Source of the DNA: Bacteroidales bacterium UBA3742
Lineage (GTDB): Bacteria; Bacteroidota; Bacteroidia; Bacteroidales; Paludibacteraceae
Reading direction: 5' to 3'
Assembly (NCBI GenBank): GCA_002371785.1
Contig: DFGU01000084.1
Location: forward strand, 1 to 9,491
Length of the DNA: 9,491 bases
This document shows, in pieces, positions 1-6,694 of the stretch (within the stretch, counting starts at the first letter, position 1; every line of letters begins with the position of its first letter). The notes under the pieces are model-generated. The model ran no database searches and had not been told where the DNA came from. It worked only from the letters and a program-made list of their open reading frames with translations. The position numbers and the translations under genes were made by a program.

Positions 1-458
1 ACTACCAGTGGTATCGCAACAACGAGCCTATACCGGGCGAGACGCTGCCCTACCTCTACATCCCGCGTGGACTGGAACAGGATACGACTTGGTACCATGT
101 GCGCGTAGTGCGCGTAGGCGAGACCCAGGACTTCCAGACCTGCCCGATACGTATCTACGACGACTTCGGTACGGACACCATCGCACCCTATATGGGTTAT
201 CTGTCCGTCGTGCCGACCTGCATATCGACGAGTAATCCGGTAATGAGCATATTGAGTCGCCACGAAGGCTACTACCGTATCTATAACGAGACGGGCATAC
301 AACTGGCTACGGGCGTCTTCCGTCCCGAAGTGACGGAGGTGACGCTGTATGGCATGGCACCGGGTGTGTATTTCGTGCTGCTCGATTCGAACGACACGCC
401 CGAAGAACCACATCGGTCGATAAAGATACTGCTAAAAGACGGAGACAGAACGTGGTAA
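1..458 (+). CDS. C-terminal part of a large secreted surface protein with a T9SS type A-like sorting domain (5' truncated by window)
   Basis: The frame is open from base 3 with no start, so only the last 152 residues are visible. The first part (YQWYRNNEPIPGETLPY and what follows) resembles the Ig-like repeats of large Bacteroidota adhesin or surface proteins. The last ~75 residues have the pattern of a T9SS type A sorting domain: an SNPV segment in place of the usual PNP, then YRIYNETGIQLATG, then LYGMAPGVYFVLL, and a final basic strand RSIKILLKDG. In this family the domain directs export across the outer membrane and is usually cleaved, leaving cargo attached to the surface or released. A heptamer repeat begins three bases after the TAA stop, and the outer-membrane barrel gene starts within that repeat, so the two are probably cotranscribed. 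The sorting-domain call is by pattern recognition. The protein's function is unknown. Confidence 0.75.
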   Translation, partial: YQWYRNNEPIPGETLPYLYIPRGLEQDTTWYHVRVVRVGETQDFQTCPIRIYDDFGTDTIAPYMGYLSVVPTCISTSNPVMSILSRHEGYYRIYNETGIQLATGVFRPEVTEVTLYGMAPGVYFVLLDSNDTPEEPHRSIKILLKDGDRTW

Positions 459-460
459 AT

Positions 461-481
461 TGAAAGGTGAAAGGTGAAAAT
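461..481 (+). repeat. Heptamer array R1 (TGAAAGG, TGAAAGG, TGAAAAT)
   Basis: Three tandem 7-nt units begin just after the TAA stop of the upstream gene. The array supplies both an AAAGG purine box at 463-467 and the GTG start codon at 474-476 of the next gene, six bases apart. The intergenic spacer and translation start are therefore made of repeat sequence. Confidence 0.8.
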
Positions 482-1658
482 TAATAGGTGGACATATGGT
501 TTGCTTTGTGCGCTACTGATGGTAGTGCCGATGCTGCATGCCCAGACGCGTATAAATGCCGACTACCTGCTCGGTGCAGGCGGTAGCAATTTCTCCGACA
601 AGACGCCTAAGGAGATACTGGACAACAACGGTCTGCGTACCGGTCAGTACTCGGGCGAGCACCACCTGGTAGGTGCCTACATGGAGGGCGCGTACAGCTC
701 GTTCTTGAGCAACCTGCCCTACACCCGCATCACGCCCGGCGGTTTCAGCGTCGGTGGCGGCTTTGTATATGAGTACCAGATCGACAACTTCCTGCTGCAG
801 ACCGGAGTGGGGATCACCCGTCAGGACGTCTGGACCGACGTGCTCGATACCACCTTCGCCAAGTATCATACTGCCGACGCCTGGACCAACAGCATGGTGC
901 ATCGCTACGGCGACTGGATAGGTCAGATGGATACCTTCTACTACGACCTCGTCTATAACTTCTATGACCGGCGCGACTACTCCACCATGACTTACGTCCA
1001 GCTCCCGCTGCTCTTCGGTCAGCAGATCAACGGCCGGACCCATAGCGTGGGCTACTACCTGGTGGGCGTCAAACTCAACTGGGCATGGCGCGGACGCACT
1101 GCCGTCAATGCAAAAGGTACCACGGTGGGGCATTACGACCGATACTTTGGCCTCACGTACGATCCGAACGTAGAAGTACCGGAACAGTATTGGCAGTTCT
1201 GGCACGAGATGGACAACCACGGACTGCGAAGCGACGTGCCGATCCAGCGCGATGATGCCAAGCTGGACCTCAAACTCGATGTGCTGGCCCATGCCGAGAT
1301 AGGATGGGAATACGGTATCTACTCGCCCAACCGAGGATGGCGAGGTGGACCCGGATCGCGACCGTTTGATATGCGACTGCGTATGGCCGCATTCTGCGAC
1401 TTCGGAATACTGAATATCAACCCCAATAGCCGCAAGAAGATGGTCTATCCGCCCGACGAGTCGCGCTGGGACTTCCCGACCTACCGTCTGCACCACGCCT
1501 ATGCCACCGAGGAGATGACCGGACGCTACCTCAGGAACATGTTCGTGGGTATCAAGTTGACCTGCCTCTTCGGCATCAAGCGCAAGGAGAAATGTATCAT
1601 CTGCCGTCCGCCGTTCACCGAAGCAGATATGGCCAATCCGTATAGAGACAAGAATTAG
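474..1658 (+). CDS. Outer-membrane beta-barrel protein of unknown function
   Basis: This 394-residue protein has a clear signal peptide (residues 1-23, hydrophobic core LLCALLMVVPM, likely cleavage LHA|Q). The mature part is rich in alternating aromatic and polar strands (for example GFSVGGGFVYEYQ, FLLQTGVGITR, YVQLPLLFGQQ, YYLVGVKLNW, MFVGIKLTCLFG), as expected for a porin-like barrel. The start is GTG at 474; no ATG precedes the signal peptide in this frame, and AAAGG lies six bases upstream. After the last strand there is an atypical basic, cysteine-containing tail (KRKEKCIICRPPF). The position directly after a T9SS-cargo gene recalls SprB/SprF-type pairs, in which a barrel partners a surface adhesin, but I see no PorP/SprF signature, so that link is only an inference. 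The gene ends in TAG overlapping the next heptamer array. Confidence 0.75.
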   Translation: MKINRWTYGLLCALLMVVPMLHAQTRINADYLLGAGGSNFSDKTPKEILDNNGLRTGQYSGEHHLVGAYMEGAYSSFLSNLPYTRITPGGFSVGGGFVYEYQIDNFLLQTGVGITRQDVWTDVLDTTFAKYHTADAWTNSMVHRYGDWIGQMDTFYYDLVYNFYDRRDYSTMTYVQLPLLFGQQINGRTHSVGYYLVGVKLNWAWRGRTAVNAKGTTVGHYDRYFGLTYDPNVEVPEQYWQFWHEMDNHGLRSDVPIQRDDAKLDLKLDVLAHAEIGWEYGIYSPNRGWRGGPGSRPFDMRLRMAAFCDFGILNINPNSRKKMVYPPDESRWDFPTYRLHHAYATEEMTGRYLRNMFVGIKLTCLFGIKRKEKCIICRPPFTEADMANPYRDKN

Positions 1659-1687
1659 GCGAAAAGGCGAAAGGACGAAAGGCGAAT
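1658..1687 (+). repeat. Heptamer/octamer array R2 (GGCGAAA-type units)
   Basis: Four units alternate in length: GGCGAAAA, GGCGAAA, GGACGAAA, GGCGAAT. The first base is the last base of the TAG stop of the barrel gene. The array is followed by a purine-rich run with GGAGAAA and GGAGAGG that acts as ribosome binding region for the AraC-type gene. The alternating 8/7 spacing suggests decay of an originally regular array by single-base indels. Confidence 0.7.
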
Positions 1688-1713
1688 GGTTTGAGGAGAA
1701 AGGAGAGGAGAAT

Positions 1714-2574
1714 ATGCAATATAGGATTATACAACCCATAGAGGCGCTGCGACCATATATCTATAGGTACGTGTATGTGCGCGCGGACGGATCCACCGAC
1801 ACGATGACTCCGCCGGCGGATGACCCGCACTTTGTGGCCGGTAAGCATGTGCAGCAGTTGTTGCCCAACTATGGCAGCTTTATCTTCATGCGCAACGTCG
1901 CGGTGGAGGTGTGTGGCATGCCGGCCGACCAGTTGCTGCTCCTGGGCGCCAATCAGCGTACCATTACGTTGACGACCATGAGCGGATGGTTCGAAGGAAT
2001 GCTTTTGGACTTCAAGCCGGGCGGTATGCATGCCCTGCTGGGCGTGGATCTGCAGTTGCTCCAGGGTAGGGTTCTGACGGCCGAGTCATATGGCGAGCGA
2101 GGACTGACCACGCTGGACAGCCTCTACAAGCAGGCCGACGATGTGGAGGAGTGCTCGCGGTTGATAGACGCCTTCTTCCTGGGGCACCTACCGCAGACGG
2201 AAGACCGCAACTATATGCGGCTACGGCAGGTCATCGCGGCATGCGACGCCGCCAGAGGCAACATCACGGCAGCAGAGATGGCCGGCGTAGCCTGCCTGGG
2301 CGAACGACAGTTCCTGCGCGTGTTCCGTACCTATGTCGGTATCCCGCCCAAGCAGTTTGTGCGGCTGCGCCGTTTCCACCGTGCGCTGCAAGCCATGCAG
2401 GAGCAGGCGGCCAACGGACGCGAGGTGGACCTGATGAGCATCGCGCTCGACCACGGCTATTACGACCTGAGCCATATGGCGCTGGAGTTTCAGCAGATGG
2501 GATGCGTCTCGCCGAGCCACTTCCGGATGCTGGGCATACCCCTGACGGCCGATTTTTCGGTGTTTTTTGCCTGA
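1714..2574 (+). CDS. AraC-family transcriptional regulator
   Basis: This is a 286-residue cytoplasmic DNA-binding protein. The N-terminal ~160 residues form a putative sensor domain starting with YRIIQPIEALRPYIYRY, typical of AraC-like proteins of the DUF6597 type. The C-terminal domain has the two helix-turn-helix motifs of the family: NITAAEMAGVACLGERQFLR at about residues 183-202, followed by FRTYVGIPPKQFVRLRRF, and the second around residues 239-271 with IALDHGYYDLSHMALEFQQ and the hallmark G-x-SPSHFR. Its length is normal for the family. ATG at 1714 is preceded by GGAGAGGAG at 1702-1710, a good ribosome binding site. The ligand and targets cannot be read from sequence. The next gene downstream (TonB receptor) has its own promoter and is a candidate target by proximity only. 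An inverted repeat overlaps its stop codon. Confidence 0.88.
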   Translation: MQYRIIQPIEALRPYIYRYVYVRADGSTDTMTPPADDPHFVAGKHVQQLLPNYGSFIFMRNVAVEVCGMPADQLLLLGANQRTITLTTMSGWFEGMLLDFKPGGMHALLGVDLQLLQGRVLTAESYGERGLTTLDSLYKQADDVEECSRLIDAFFLGHLPQTEDRNYMRLRQVIAACDAARGNITAAEMAGVACLGERQFLRVFRTYVGIPPKQFVRLRRFHRALQAMQEQAANGREVDLMSIALDHGYYDLSHMALEFQQMGCVSPSHFRMLGIPLTADFSVFFA

Positions 2575-2608
2575 AAAATGGCCGGAAAATGCAGAATGTC
2601 CGTTTTTT
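2547..2608 (+). terminator. Probable terminator region at the end of the AraC-type gene
   Basis: GGCC-G-ATTTTTC (2547-2558) can pair with GAAAAATGGCC (2573-2583), giving 11 base pairs with one bulged G and a 14-nt loop that includes the first T of the stop codon. No T-run follows it directly. Just downstream, CGGA (2583-2586) and TCCG (2599-2602) form a short second hairpin followed by six T (2603-2608), which is a more standard but weak intrinsic terminator. The two share a base at 2583, so they may compete. Confidence 0.4.
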
Positions 2609-2610
2609 CA

Positions 2611-2641
2611 TATCGTATGTGACGCAAAAGCTGTACTTTTG
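2611..2641 (+). promoter_or_regulatory. Bacteroidota-type promoter for the TonB-dependent receptor gene
   Basis: The -7 element TACTTTTG (2634-2641) matches TAnnTTTG exactly and is followed by CACTCGAA, which the trmO promoter also has. The -33 region is weak: TATCGT at 2611-2616 sits at the same distance as TTGCAT in the trmO and amylase promoters and matches TTGCGT at four of six positions. Transcription should start near 2646, giving a leader of about 40 nt. Confidence 0.65.
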
Positions 2642-2656
2642 CACTCGAATTTGAAA

Positions 2657-2670
2657 GTGCCTCCGGGCAC
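2657..2670 (+). promoter_or_regulatory. UNCG-type hairpin in the leader of the TonB-dependent receptor mRNA
   Basis: GTGCC (2657-2661) and GGCAC (2666-2670) form a perfect 5-bp stem closed by a TCCG tetraloop, a member of the very stable UNCG class, although the closing pair here is C-G followed by UCCG as in the classic C(UNCG)G form. It lies between the inferred start site and the ATG at 2685, leaving an unpaired A-rich stretch as ribosome standby or entry site. Its role (mRNA stability or translation control) is inferred. Confidence 0.5.
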
Positions 2671-2684
2671 ACCGATAAAAAAGT

Positions 2685-5174
2685 ATGAAACAGAGATTTT
2701 TTATAGCATGTATGCTGCTGGCGTGGACCATGGTGTCGGCGCAGGCAGAGACCGTGACAGGACGCGTTACGAACGGTAAGGGCGAGGCTATGCCGTATGT
2801 GACCATCTCGGTGCTGGACCGCGATTCGGCCTTGCTGACAGGTGCCATCACGGATGAGAAGGGGCGGTACGAGATTGAGCTATCAGCCGTCAGCCTTCAG
2901 CCTTCAGAGCTCATTCTCCAGGCTTCGTTCGTGGGGTATAAGACCGTGTTTGGCGGTCCGGATTTTGTGCTGGACGAAGAGACGGAGCAGCTTCGGGAGG
3001 TGGAGGTAAAGGCCAAGAAGCCGCTCATCGAACGTCAGATGGACAAACTGGTAGTCAACGTTAGCGCCTCGCCCCTATCCGCTGGCTCCAACGGCAACGA
3101 CGTGCTGCGCCGTGCGCCGGGCGTACGTATCGATAAGGATGGCAACATCACCGTGAACGGTAAGGGCGTAGAGATATACGTGGACGGCAAACCCTCGTAC
3201 CTAAGCGGTCAACAGCTGAAAGCCATGCTCGACGGTACGGACGGCAATACGATCGAGAAGATCGAGATCATCTCCAACCCCTCGGCCAAGTACGATGCCA
3301 GCGGACAAGGTGGTATCATCAATATCAAGCTGAAGCGCAACATGATGAAGGGTATCAATGGTATGCTCTCGGCGGCCTACGGCGGTATGTACTTCGGCGA
3401 CGTGAAGCGCTGGCTCAACACCGAGTACTTCTCGCTCAACCTCAACTACCGCGGCGAGAAGACCTACACCTTCGGCCAGTTGACCCAGGTGTATGCCCAA
3501 AACGATATCGACTTTGAGACCTATCGTAAGACACCGACGCTGGAGAACTACAGTTACTCCCACTACGATATGGGATTCCAGTACTATATGCTGAAGGTGG
3601 GCAACGACTGGTACGTGGATTCGGCCAATACGCTCGGATTCATCCTGCAGGTGCCCTATATGGACGTAGATCAGCACATCATGCCTGACGACAACTCGGC
3701 TTACACCATTGCCGGCACCGACACCACCACCAGCGTCACCAACTCGCGCAACCGCATGCGCTCGCCGCAACATACAGCTAACCTCAACTATACCCACACC
3801 TTCTCGGAGGCGCTGGAGCGCGAACTGACCGTCAACGTGGACTACAACCGCTACAACAACTCGTCCACTAACTTCCAGGAGACTAAATACAACAAGAAGG
3901 TAGGCGCCTACCAGTCGCTCGGACTGGACGTGAATAGTCGTCAGACCGTGAATATCTACAGCGCCAAGCTCGACTTCCAGACCAAGTTCTGGCAGACCGG
4001 TATGATAGAGTGCGGCGTCAAGTACGGCCTCTCGACGACCAACAACGCCATGACCACCGACTCCATCATCGACGCCGTCTCTACCGGCGCTAAGCCCTCG
4101 GACTTCATCTACGACGAGCACGTGGCTGCCGCCTATATCAGCGTGGGTAAGCAGTTTGGCGAACACTGGTCGGTCAAGCTCGGTTTGCGTGGCGAATATA
4201 CATACAGCCACGGCAACTGGAAGACGGCCGACTCGATCACCAACAAGTCGTACTTCGATCCTTTCCCCACAGCATACGTGGGTTATACCTCGTCGCCGCT
4301 GGGCAAACTGCAGCAACCTATCGCCGTCAGCGCCAGCTATACACGGCGTATCAAACGACCCAATTACTGGATGCTCAACCCGTTCGTCAACTACGTAGAT
4401 GCCTATAGCTACCAGATGGGTAATACCGAACTGACGCCGGAGTTCAACAACGACGTAGAGCTGCATTTCTCTTGGACCCAGTACCTCAACCTCACTTTCA
4501 ACTTCGCCCATACCCAGGACATGTTCTCCCAGCGCGTCCATATCCTGGACAACGGTATGAGCTATAGCCAGTGGAGCAACTTCGGTACGTGTACCACCCA
4601 CGGCGGTAATATATCGCTCACGGAGCTGCCGCTCGTACCTAAGTACCAACGCATGGAGGACGGTACCAAGACGATGACCGGCGCATGGCTCGCGCTGACC
4701 ATCAATGCGGGATATCTGCACTTTATTAATAAGTCGTATGAGAAGCAGGCCGACGGCACGCCCGTATACGAGAACCGCAACCACTACGGCTACGCCGGCG
4801 GTACCCTCTCGGCCTATCTGCCCAAGGACTGGACCATGACGCTGGACGGCAACTGGTCGTCACCCATGACCACGGGTTATGACCGACAGGGTAGCACCTA
4901 TTTCCTCAGCTTCGGTGTGCGCAAGATGTATATGAAGAAGGGACTGATCTTCAACCTCAACGTCCAGGACCTGGCGCGCTCGATGCGCTTCGAGTCCAAC
5001 AACGAGGGCCTCGCCCCGGGCTACGAGAGTTGGTATCGCAATACGGTGCGCTCGCAGCGCGTGATGTTCTCGCTCACCTGGATGTTCGGACAGTACCAGC
5101 AGCATAAGAACCGCAAGGTAGGCGATATGGACGAGCTGAACCGTCTCGGTGGCGGCGGAATGCAAGCGCAGTAG
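2685..5174 (+). CDS. TonB-dependent receptor family outer-membrane protein with carboxypeptidase-regulatory-like N-terminus
   Basis: The 829-residue protein has a signal peptide (1-21, VSAQA|E). A CarboxypepD_reg-like beta-sandwich follows at about residues 23-108 (VTGRVTNGKGEAMPYVTISV through LQASFVGYKTV). Next is a plug-like domain at about 115-220 (LRRAPGVRIDKDGNITVNGK, VEIYVDGKPSYLSGQQLKAM, IEIISNPSAKYDASGQGGII), and then a barrel to the end. This order matches the outer-membrane beta-barrel family typified by PF14905, seen in Bacteroidota for uptake of siderophores, peptides or other ligands. No substrate can be assigned. There is no SusD gene next to it, arguing against a starch or glycan SusCD pair. 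A heptamer array is translated in frame at residues 67-76. The gene has its own promoter and hairpin leader. rmuC begins 34 bp after the stop, across another heptamer array, so readthrough into rmuC is likely. Confidence 0.88.
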   Translation: MKQRFFIACMLLAWTMVSAQAETVTGRVTNGKGEAMPYVTISVLDRDSALLTGAITDEKGRYEIELSAVSLQPSELILQASFVGYKTVFGGPDFVLDEETEQLREVEVKAKKPLIERQMDKLVVNVSASPLSAGSNGNDVLRRAPGVRIDKDGNITVNGKGVEIYVDGKPSYLSGQQLKAMLDGTDGNTIEKIEIISNPSAKYDASGQGGIINIKLKRNMMKGINGMLSAAYGGMYFGDVKRWLNTEYFSLNLNYRGEKTYTFGQLTQVYAQNDIDFETYRKTPTLENYSYSHYDMGFQYYMLKVGNDWYVDSANTLGFILQVPYMDVDQHIMPDDNSAYTIAGTDTTTSVTNSRNRMRSPQHTANLNYTHTFSEALERELTVNVDYNRYNNSSTNFQETKYNKKVGAYQSLGLDVNSRQTVNIYSAKLDFQTKFWQTGMIECGVKYGLSTTNNAMTTDSIIDAVSTGAKPSDFIYDEHVAAAYISVGKQFGEHWSVKLGLRGEYTYSHGNWKTADSITNKSYFDPFPTAYVGYTSSPLGKLQQPIAVSASYTRRIKRPNYWMLNPFVNYVDAYSYQMGNTELTPEFNNDVELHFSWTQYLNLTFNFAHTQDMFSQRVHILDNGMSYSQWSNFGTCTTHGGNISLTELPLVPKYQRMEDGTKTMTGAWLALTINAGYLHFINKSYEKQADGTPVYENRNHYGYAGGTLSAYLPKDWTMTLDGNWSSPMTTGYDRQGSTYFLSFGVRKMYMKKGLIFNLNVQDLARSMRFESNNEGLAPGYESWYRNTVRSQRVMFSLTWMFGQYQQHKNRKVGDMDELNRLGGGGMQAQ
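2884..2911 (+). repeat. Heptamer array R3 inside the TonB receptor gene (CAGCCTT units)
   Basis: The units are CAGCCGT, CAGCCTT, CAGCCTT and a diverged CAGAGCT. The complement reads AAGGCTG, so this array belongs to the same GGCTGAA-like family as the intergenic arrays but in the opposite orientation. It encodes residues 67-76 (SAVSLQPSEL), between two strands of the carboxypeptidase-regulatory-like domain, where relatives usually have a short turn. Confidence 0.65.
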
Positions 5175-5202
5175 AGTCGAAAGTCAAAAGTCAAAAGTCG
5201 AA
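5175..5202 (+). repeat. Heptamer array R4 (AGTCGAA/AGTCAAA)
   Basis: Four exact-period units, AGTCGAA, AGTCAAA, AGTCAAA, AGTCGAA, start at the base after the TAG stop of the TonB receptor gene and run to within 6 bp of the rmuC ATG. The unit AGTCGAA recurs as the first unit of the array inside trmO. Confidence 0.8.
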
Positions 5203-5208
5203 AGAAAG

Positions 5209-6489
5209 ATGGAATTAATTTTTGCATTTATCGGAGGAGCCGTGTTGGCGGGCGTTGCGGTATATATGCTGCAGCGCGGAAATGTAAGTCAGGCACGTGA
5301 AGAGGCAGGACGTCAGTTGGCGGAAGCCGAGCATCGCTATGCCGAGGCTGAGCAACGTGAGCGGCAACGCTACGACGAGATGCTGCGTCAGCAGCAGGAG
5401 GCCCAGGAACGTGCCAAGCAGGATACCGACCGTCTGCATGCCGAGGCGCTGGAGCGCATCAAGGAGCAACTGAAGAACGAAACCAAGGATATCCTGCGTC
5501 AGCGTCAGGAGGAGTTCTCGCAGACGAGCAAGGAACGACTGGACGTGTTGCTCAGTCCGCTCAAGCAGGACCTGGAGAACATGCGCACGAGCGTGGATAA
5601 GAACAAGGAGAAGCAGATCCAACTGCAGACCTCGATGGAGACACGCATCGAAGAACTGCTCAAGCAGACCAACCTGACGGCCGAGAGTGCCAATACCCTG
5701 GCCGACGCGCTGAAGAACCGCGGTAAGGTACATGGCGACTGGAGCGAACGTGTGCTGGAGGAGATCCTGGAAGAAAGTGGACTGCGTGAGGGCGTGGAGT
5801 TTGAGAAGCAGAGCGTGGTGCGTGGCGAAGAGGACGCCAATATGCGTCCGGACGTCATCATCCATTTCCCCGAGGGCAAGAATATGATCATCGACTCCAA
5901 GGCCTCGCTCACCGCCTATACCGATGCGCTGGAGGCCCAGACCGACGAGCAACGCCGCGAAGCCGTGAAACGCCATTGCGAGTCGATACGCCGCCACGTG
6001 AAGGAACTGACCGACAAGCGCTATCAGAACTACGTGGACAATGCCATGCCCTACGTGCTGATGTTCATCCCCAACGAGGGTGCGTATGTCATGGCGCTCA
6101 ACGAGAACCCGCGCCTGCTCCAGGAAGCCTATCGTCAGGGCGTGATCATCGTTAACCCCACCAACCTCATGATGACGCTCCACCTGGTGCTCATCGCCTG
6201 GCAGCAGACCCGTCAGGAGGATAACTGCCGACGTATTATAGAGGATGCCACCAAGATGTATGAGAAGATGATCACCGTAGTGGACAGCTTTACCACCATG
6301 GGTGCGCAACTCAGTACGGTCTCAACAACCTACAACCGGGCCATGGGACAACTCGCAGAGGGACGCGGCAACCTGCTGCGCCAGATGGAGGGACTCAAGG
6401 AACTGGGCGTCACCAGCACCAAGAAACGCGCCGTAAGCAATAGCCGCAAGAAACTGGCTACGCCCGACGAGGACGAAATTGAAAATTGA
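5209..6489 (+). CDS. rmuC: DNA recombination protein RmuC
   Basis: This 426-residue protein has the RmuC layout. One N-terminal membrane anchor spans residues 3-21 (LIFAFIGGAVLAGVAVYML). A long charged coiled coil covers about 25-165. The conserved C-terminal domain starts at residue 172 with GKVHGDWSERVLEEILEESG and includes RPDVIIHFPEGK (213-224) and IIDSKASLTAY (227-237), whose D and DxK residues fit the PD-(D/E)xK-like nuclease core proposed for the family. Later motifs include PYVLMFIPNEGAY and VIIVNPTNLMMTLHLV. RmuC is linked to limiting recombination at inverted repeats and to genome stability. I chose ATG 5209, preceded by GAAAGAAAG, because an in-frame ATG at 5149 lies inside the previous gene and would only add residues translated from the heptamer array ahead of the membrane anchor. 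The 3' end (EIEN-stop) is itself encoded by a heptamer array. Confidence 0.93.
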   Translation: MELIFAFIGGAVLAGVAVYMLQRGNVSQAREEAGRQLAEAEHRYAEAEQRERQRYDEMLRQQQEAQERAKQDTDRLHAEALERIKEQLKNETKDILRQRQEEFSQTSKERLDVLLSPLKQDLENMRTSVDKNKEKQIQLQTSMETRIEELLKQTNLTAESANTLADALKNRGKVHGDWSERVLEEILEESGLREGVEFEKQSVVRGEEDANMRPDVIIHFPEGKNMIIDSKASLTAYTDALEAQTDEQRREAVKRHCESIRRHVKELTDKRYQNYVDNAMPYVLMFIPNEGAYVMALNENPRLLQEAYRQGVIIVNPTNLMMTLHLVLIAWQQTRQEDNCRRIIEDATKMYEKMITVVDSFTTMGAQLSTVSTTYNRAMGQLAEGRGNLLRQMEGLKELGVTSTKKRAVSNSRKKLATPDEDEIEN

Positions 6490-6499
6490 AAGGTGAAAG
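6479..6499 (+). repeat. Heptamer array R5 overlapping the rmuC stop codon
   Basis: The units TTGAAAA, TTGAAAG and GTGAAAG have an exact 7-nt period and contain the TGA stop at 6487-6489. The last two residues of RmuC come from the repeat. Confidence 0.7.
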
Positions 6500-6531
6500 G
6501 CCATCAGCCAGGTCAGACCTGCGTCAGAAAA

Positions 6532-6588
6532 GCCGAATGCTGAATGCTGAAAGCCCAATATAGAAAGGTGAAAGGTGAAAAGATAAAA
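6532..6588 (+). repeat. Two abutting heptamer arrays R6 (GCTGAAT type) and R7 (GTGAAAG type)
   Basis: R6 is GCCGAAT, GCTGAAT, GCTGAAA, GCCCAAT (6532-6559). After one base, R7 is TAGAAAG, GTGAAAG, GTGAAAA, GATAAAA (6561-6588) and runs into the left arm of the terminator. The 32 bases between R5 and R6 hold diverged pieces (GCCATCA, GCCAGGT) and a 13-nt near-perfect palindrome CAGGTCAGACCTG at 6509-6521. The whole 95-bp gap from rmuC to the terminator is thus mostly repeat-derived. Confidence 0.7.
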
Positions 6589-6620
6589 AAGAAGTCTCCC
6601 GAATGGAAGACTTCTTTTTT
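6585..6620. terminator. Bidirectional intrinsic terminator between rmuC and tRNA-Phe
   Basis: AAAAAAGAAGTCT (6585-6597) pairs perfectly with AGACTTCTTTTTT (6608-6620) around a 10-nt loop. Read rightward, a GAAGTCT stem is followed by six T and ends the TonB receptor-rmuC transcript. Read leftward, the same stem and T-tract ends the tRNA-Phe transcript, beginning two bases after the tRNA discriminator base. Confidence 0.85.
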
Positions 6621-6621
6621 G

Positions 6622-6694
6622 TGGTGCCACCAGGAATCGAACCGGGGACACAAGGATTTTCAGTCCTTTGCTCTACCATCTGAGCTATGGCACC
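6622..6694 (-). tRNA. tRNA-Phe (anticodon GAA)
   Basis: This 73-nt cloverleaf on the minus strand has acceptor GGTGCCA/TGGCACC, D stem GCTC/GAGC with loop AGATGGTA, anticodon stem AAGGA/TCCTT with loop CTGAAAA giving anticodon GAA (+ strand 6659-6661), and T loop TTCGATT. The discriminator is A, and no CCA is encoded (CAA follows), so CCA must be added by the nucleotidyltransferase. The T stem is CCCGG/CCTGG, giving one C-U mismatch at the middle pair (6644 with 6632); all other stems pair fully. The gene stands alone, with a terminator immediately downstream and a promoter about 230 bp upstream. Confidence 0.95.

Noticed and set aside
1150..1163. TACTTTGG as an internal promoter
   Set aside because: It lacks the full TTTG of the -7 box, has no -33 partner that I can see and lies within a coding region.
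513..1739. 408-codon open frame on the minus strand opposite the barrel gene
   Set aside because: Its sequence is low in recognisable motifs and rich in V, H and G as expected from the complement of a biased gene; the + strand protein has a signal peptide and strand pattern.
3201..4784. 527-codon open frame on the minus strand inside the TonB receptor gene
   Set aside because: A shadow of codon bias in a well-supported receptor gene; there is no promoter and no family pattern.
1714..5174. Polysaccharide utilisation locus (regulator plus SusC-like receptor)
   Set aside because: No SusD gene follows the receptor, the next gene is rmuC, and the amylase lies beyond a terminator, a tRNA and trmO with its own promoter.
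5149..5208. Longer RmuC with start at ATG 5149
   Set aside because: It would overlap the TonB receptor gene and place 20 charged residues, mostly read from the heptamer array, before the membrane anchor. ATG 5209 has a purine-rich box and gives a standard N-terminus.
6479..6588. CRISPR-like array
   Set aside because: The units are 7 nt with no spacers and no cas genes; this is a tandem short repeat.
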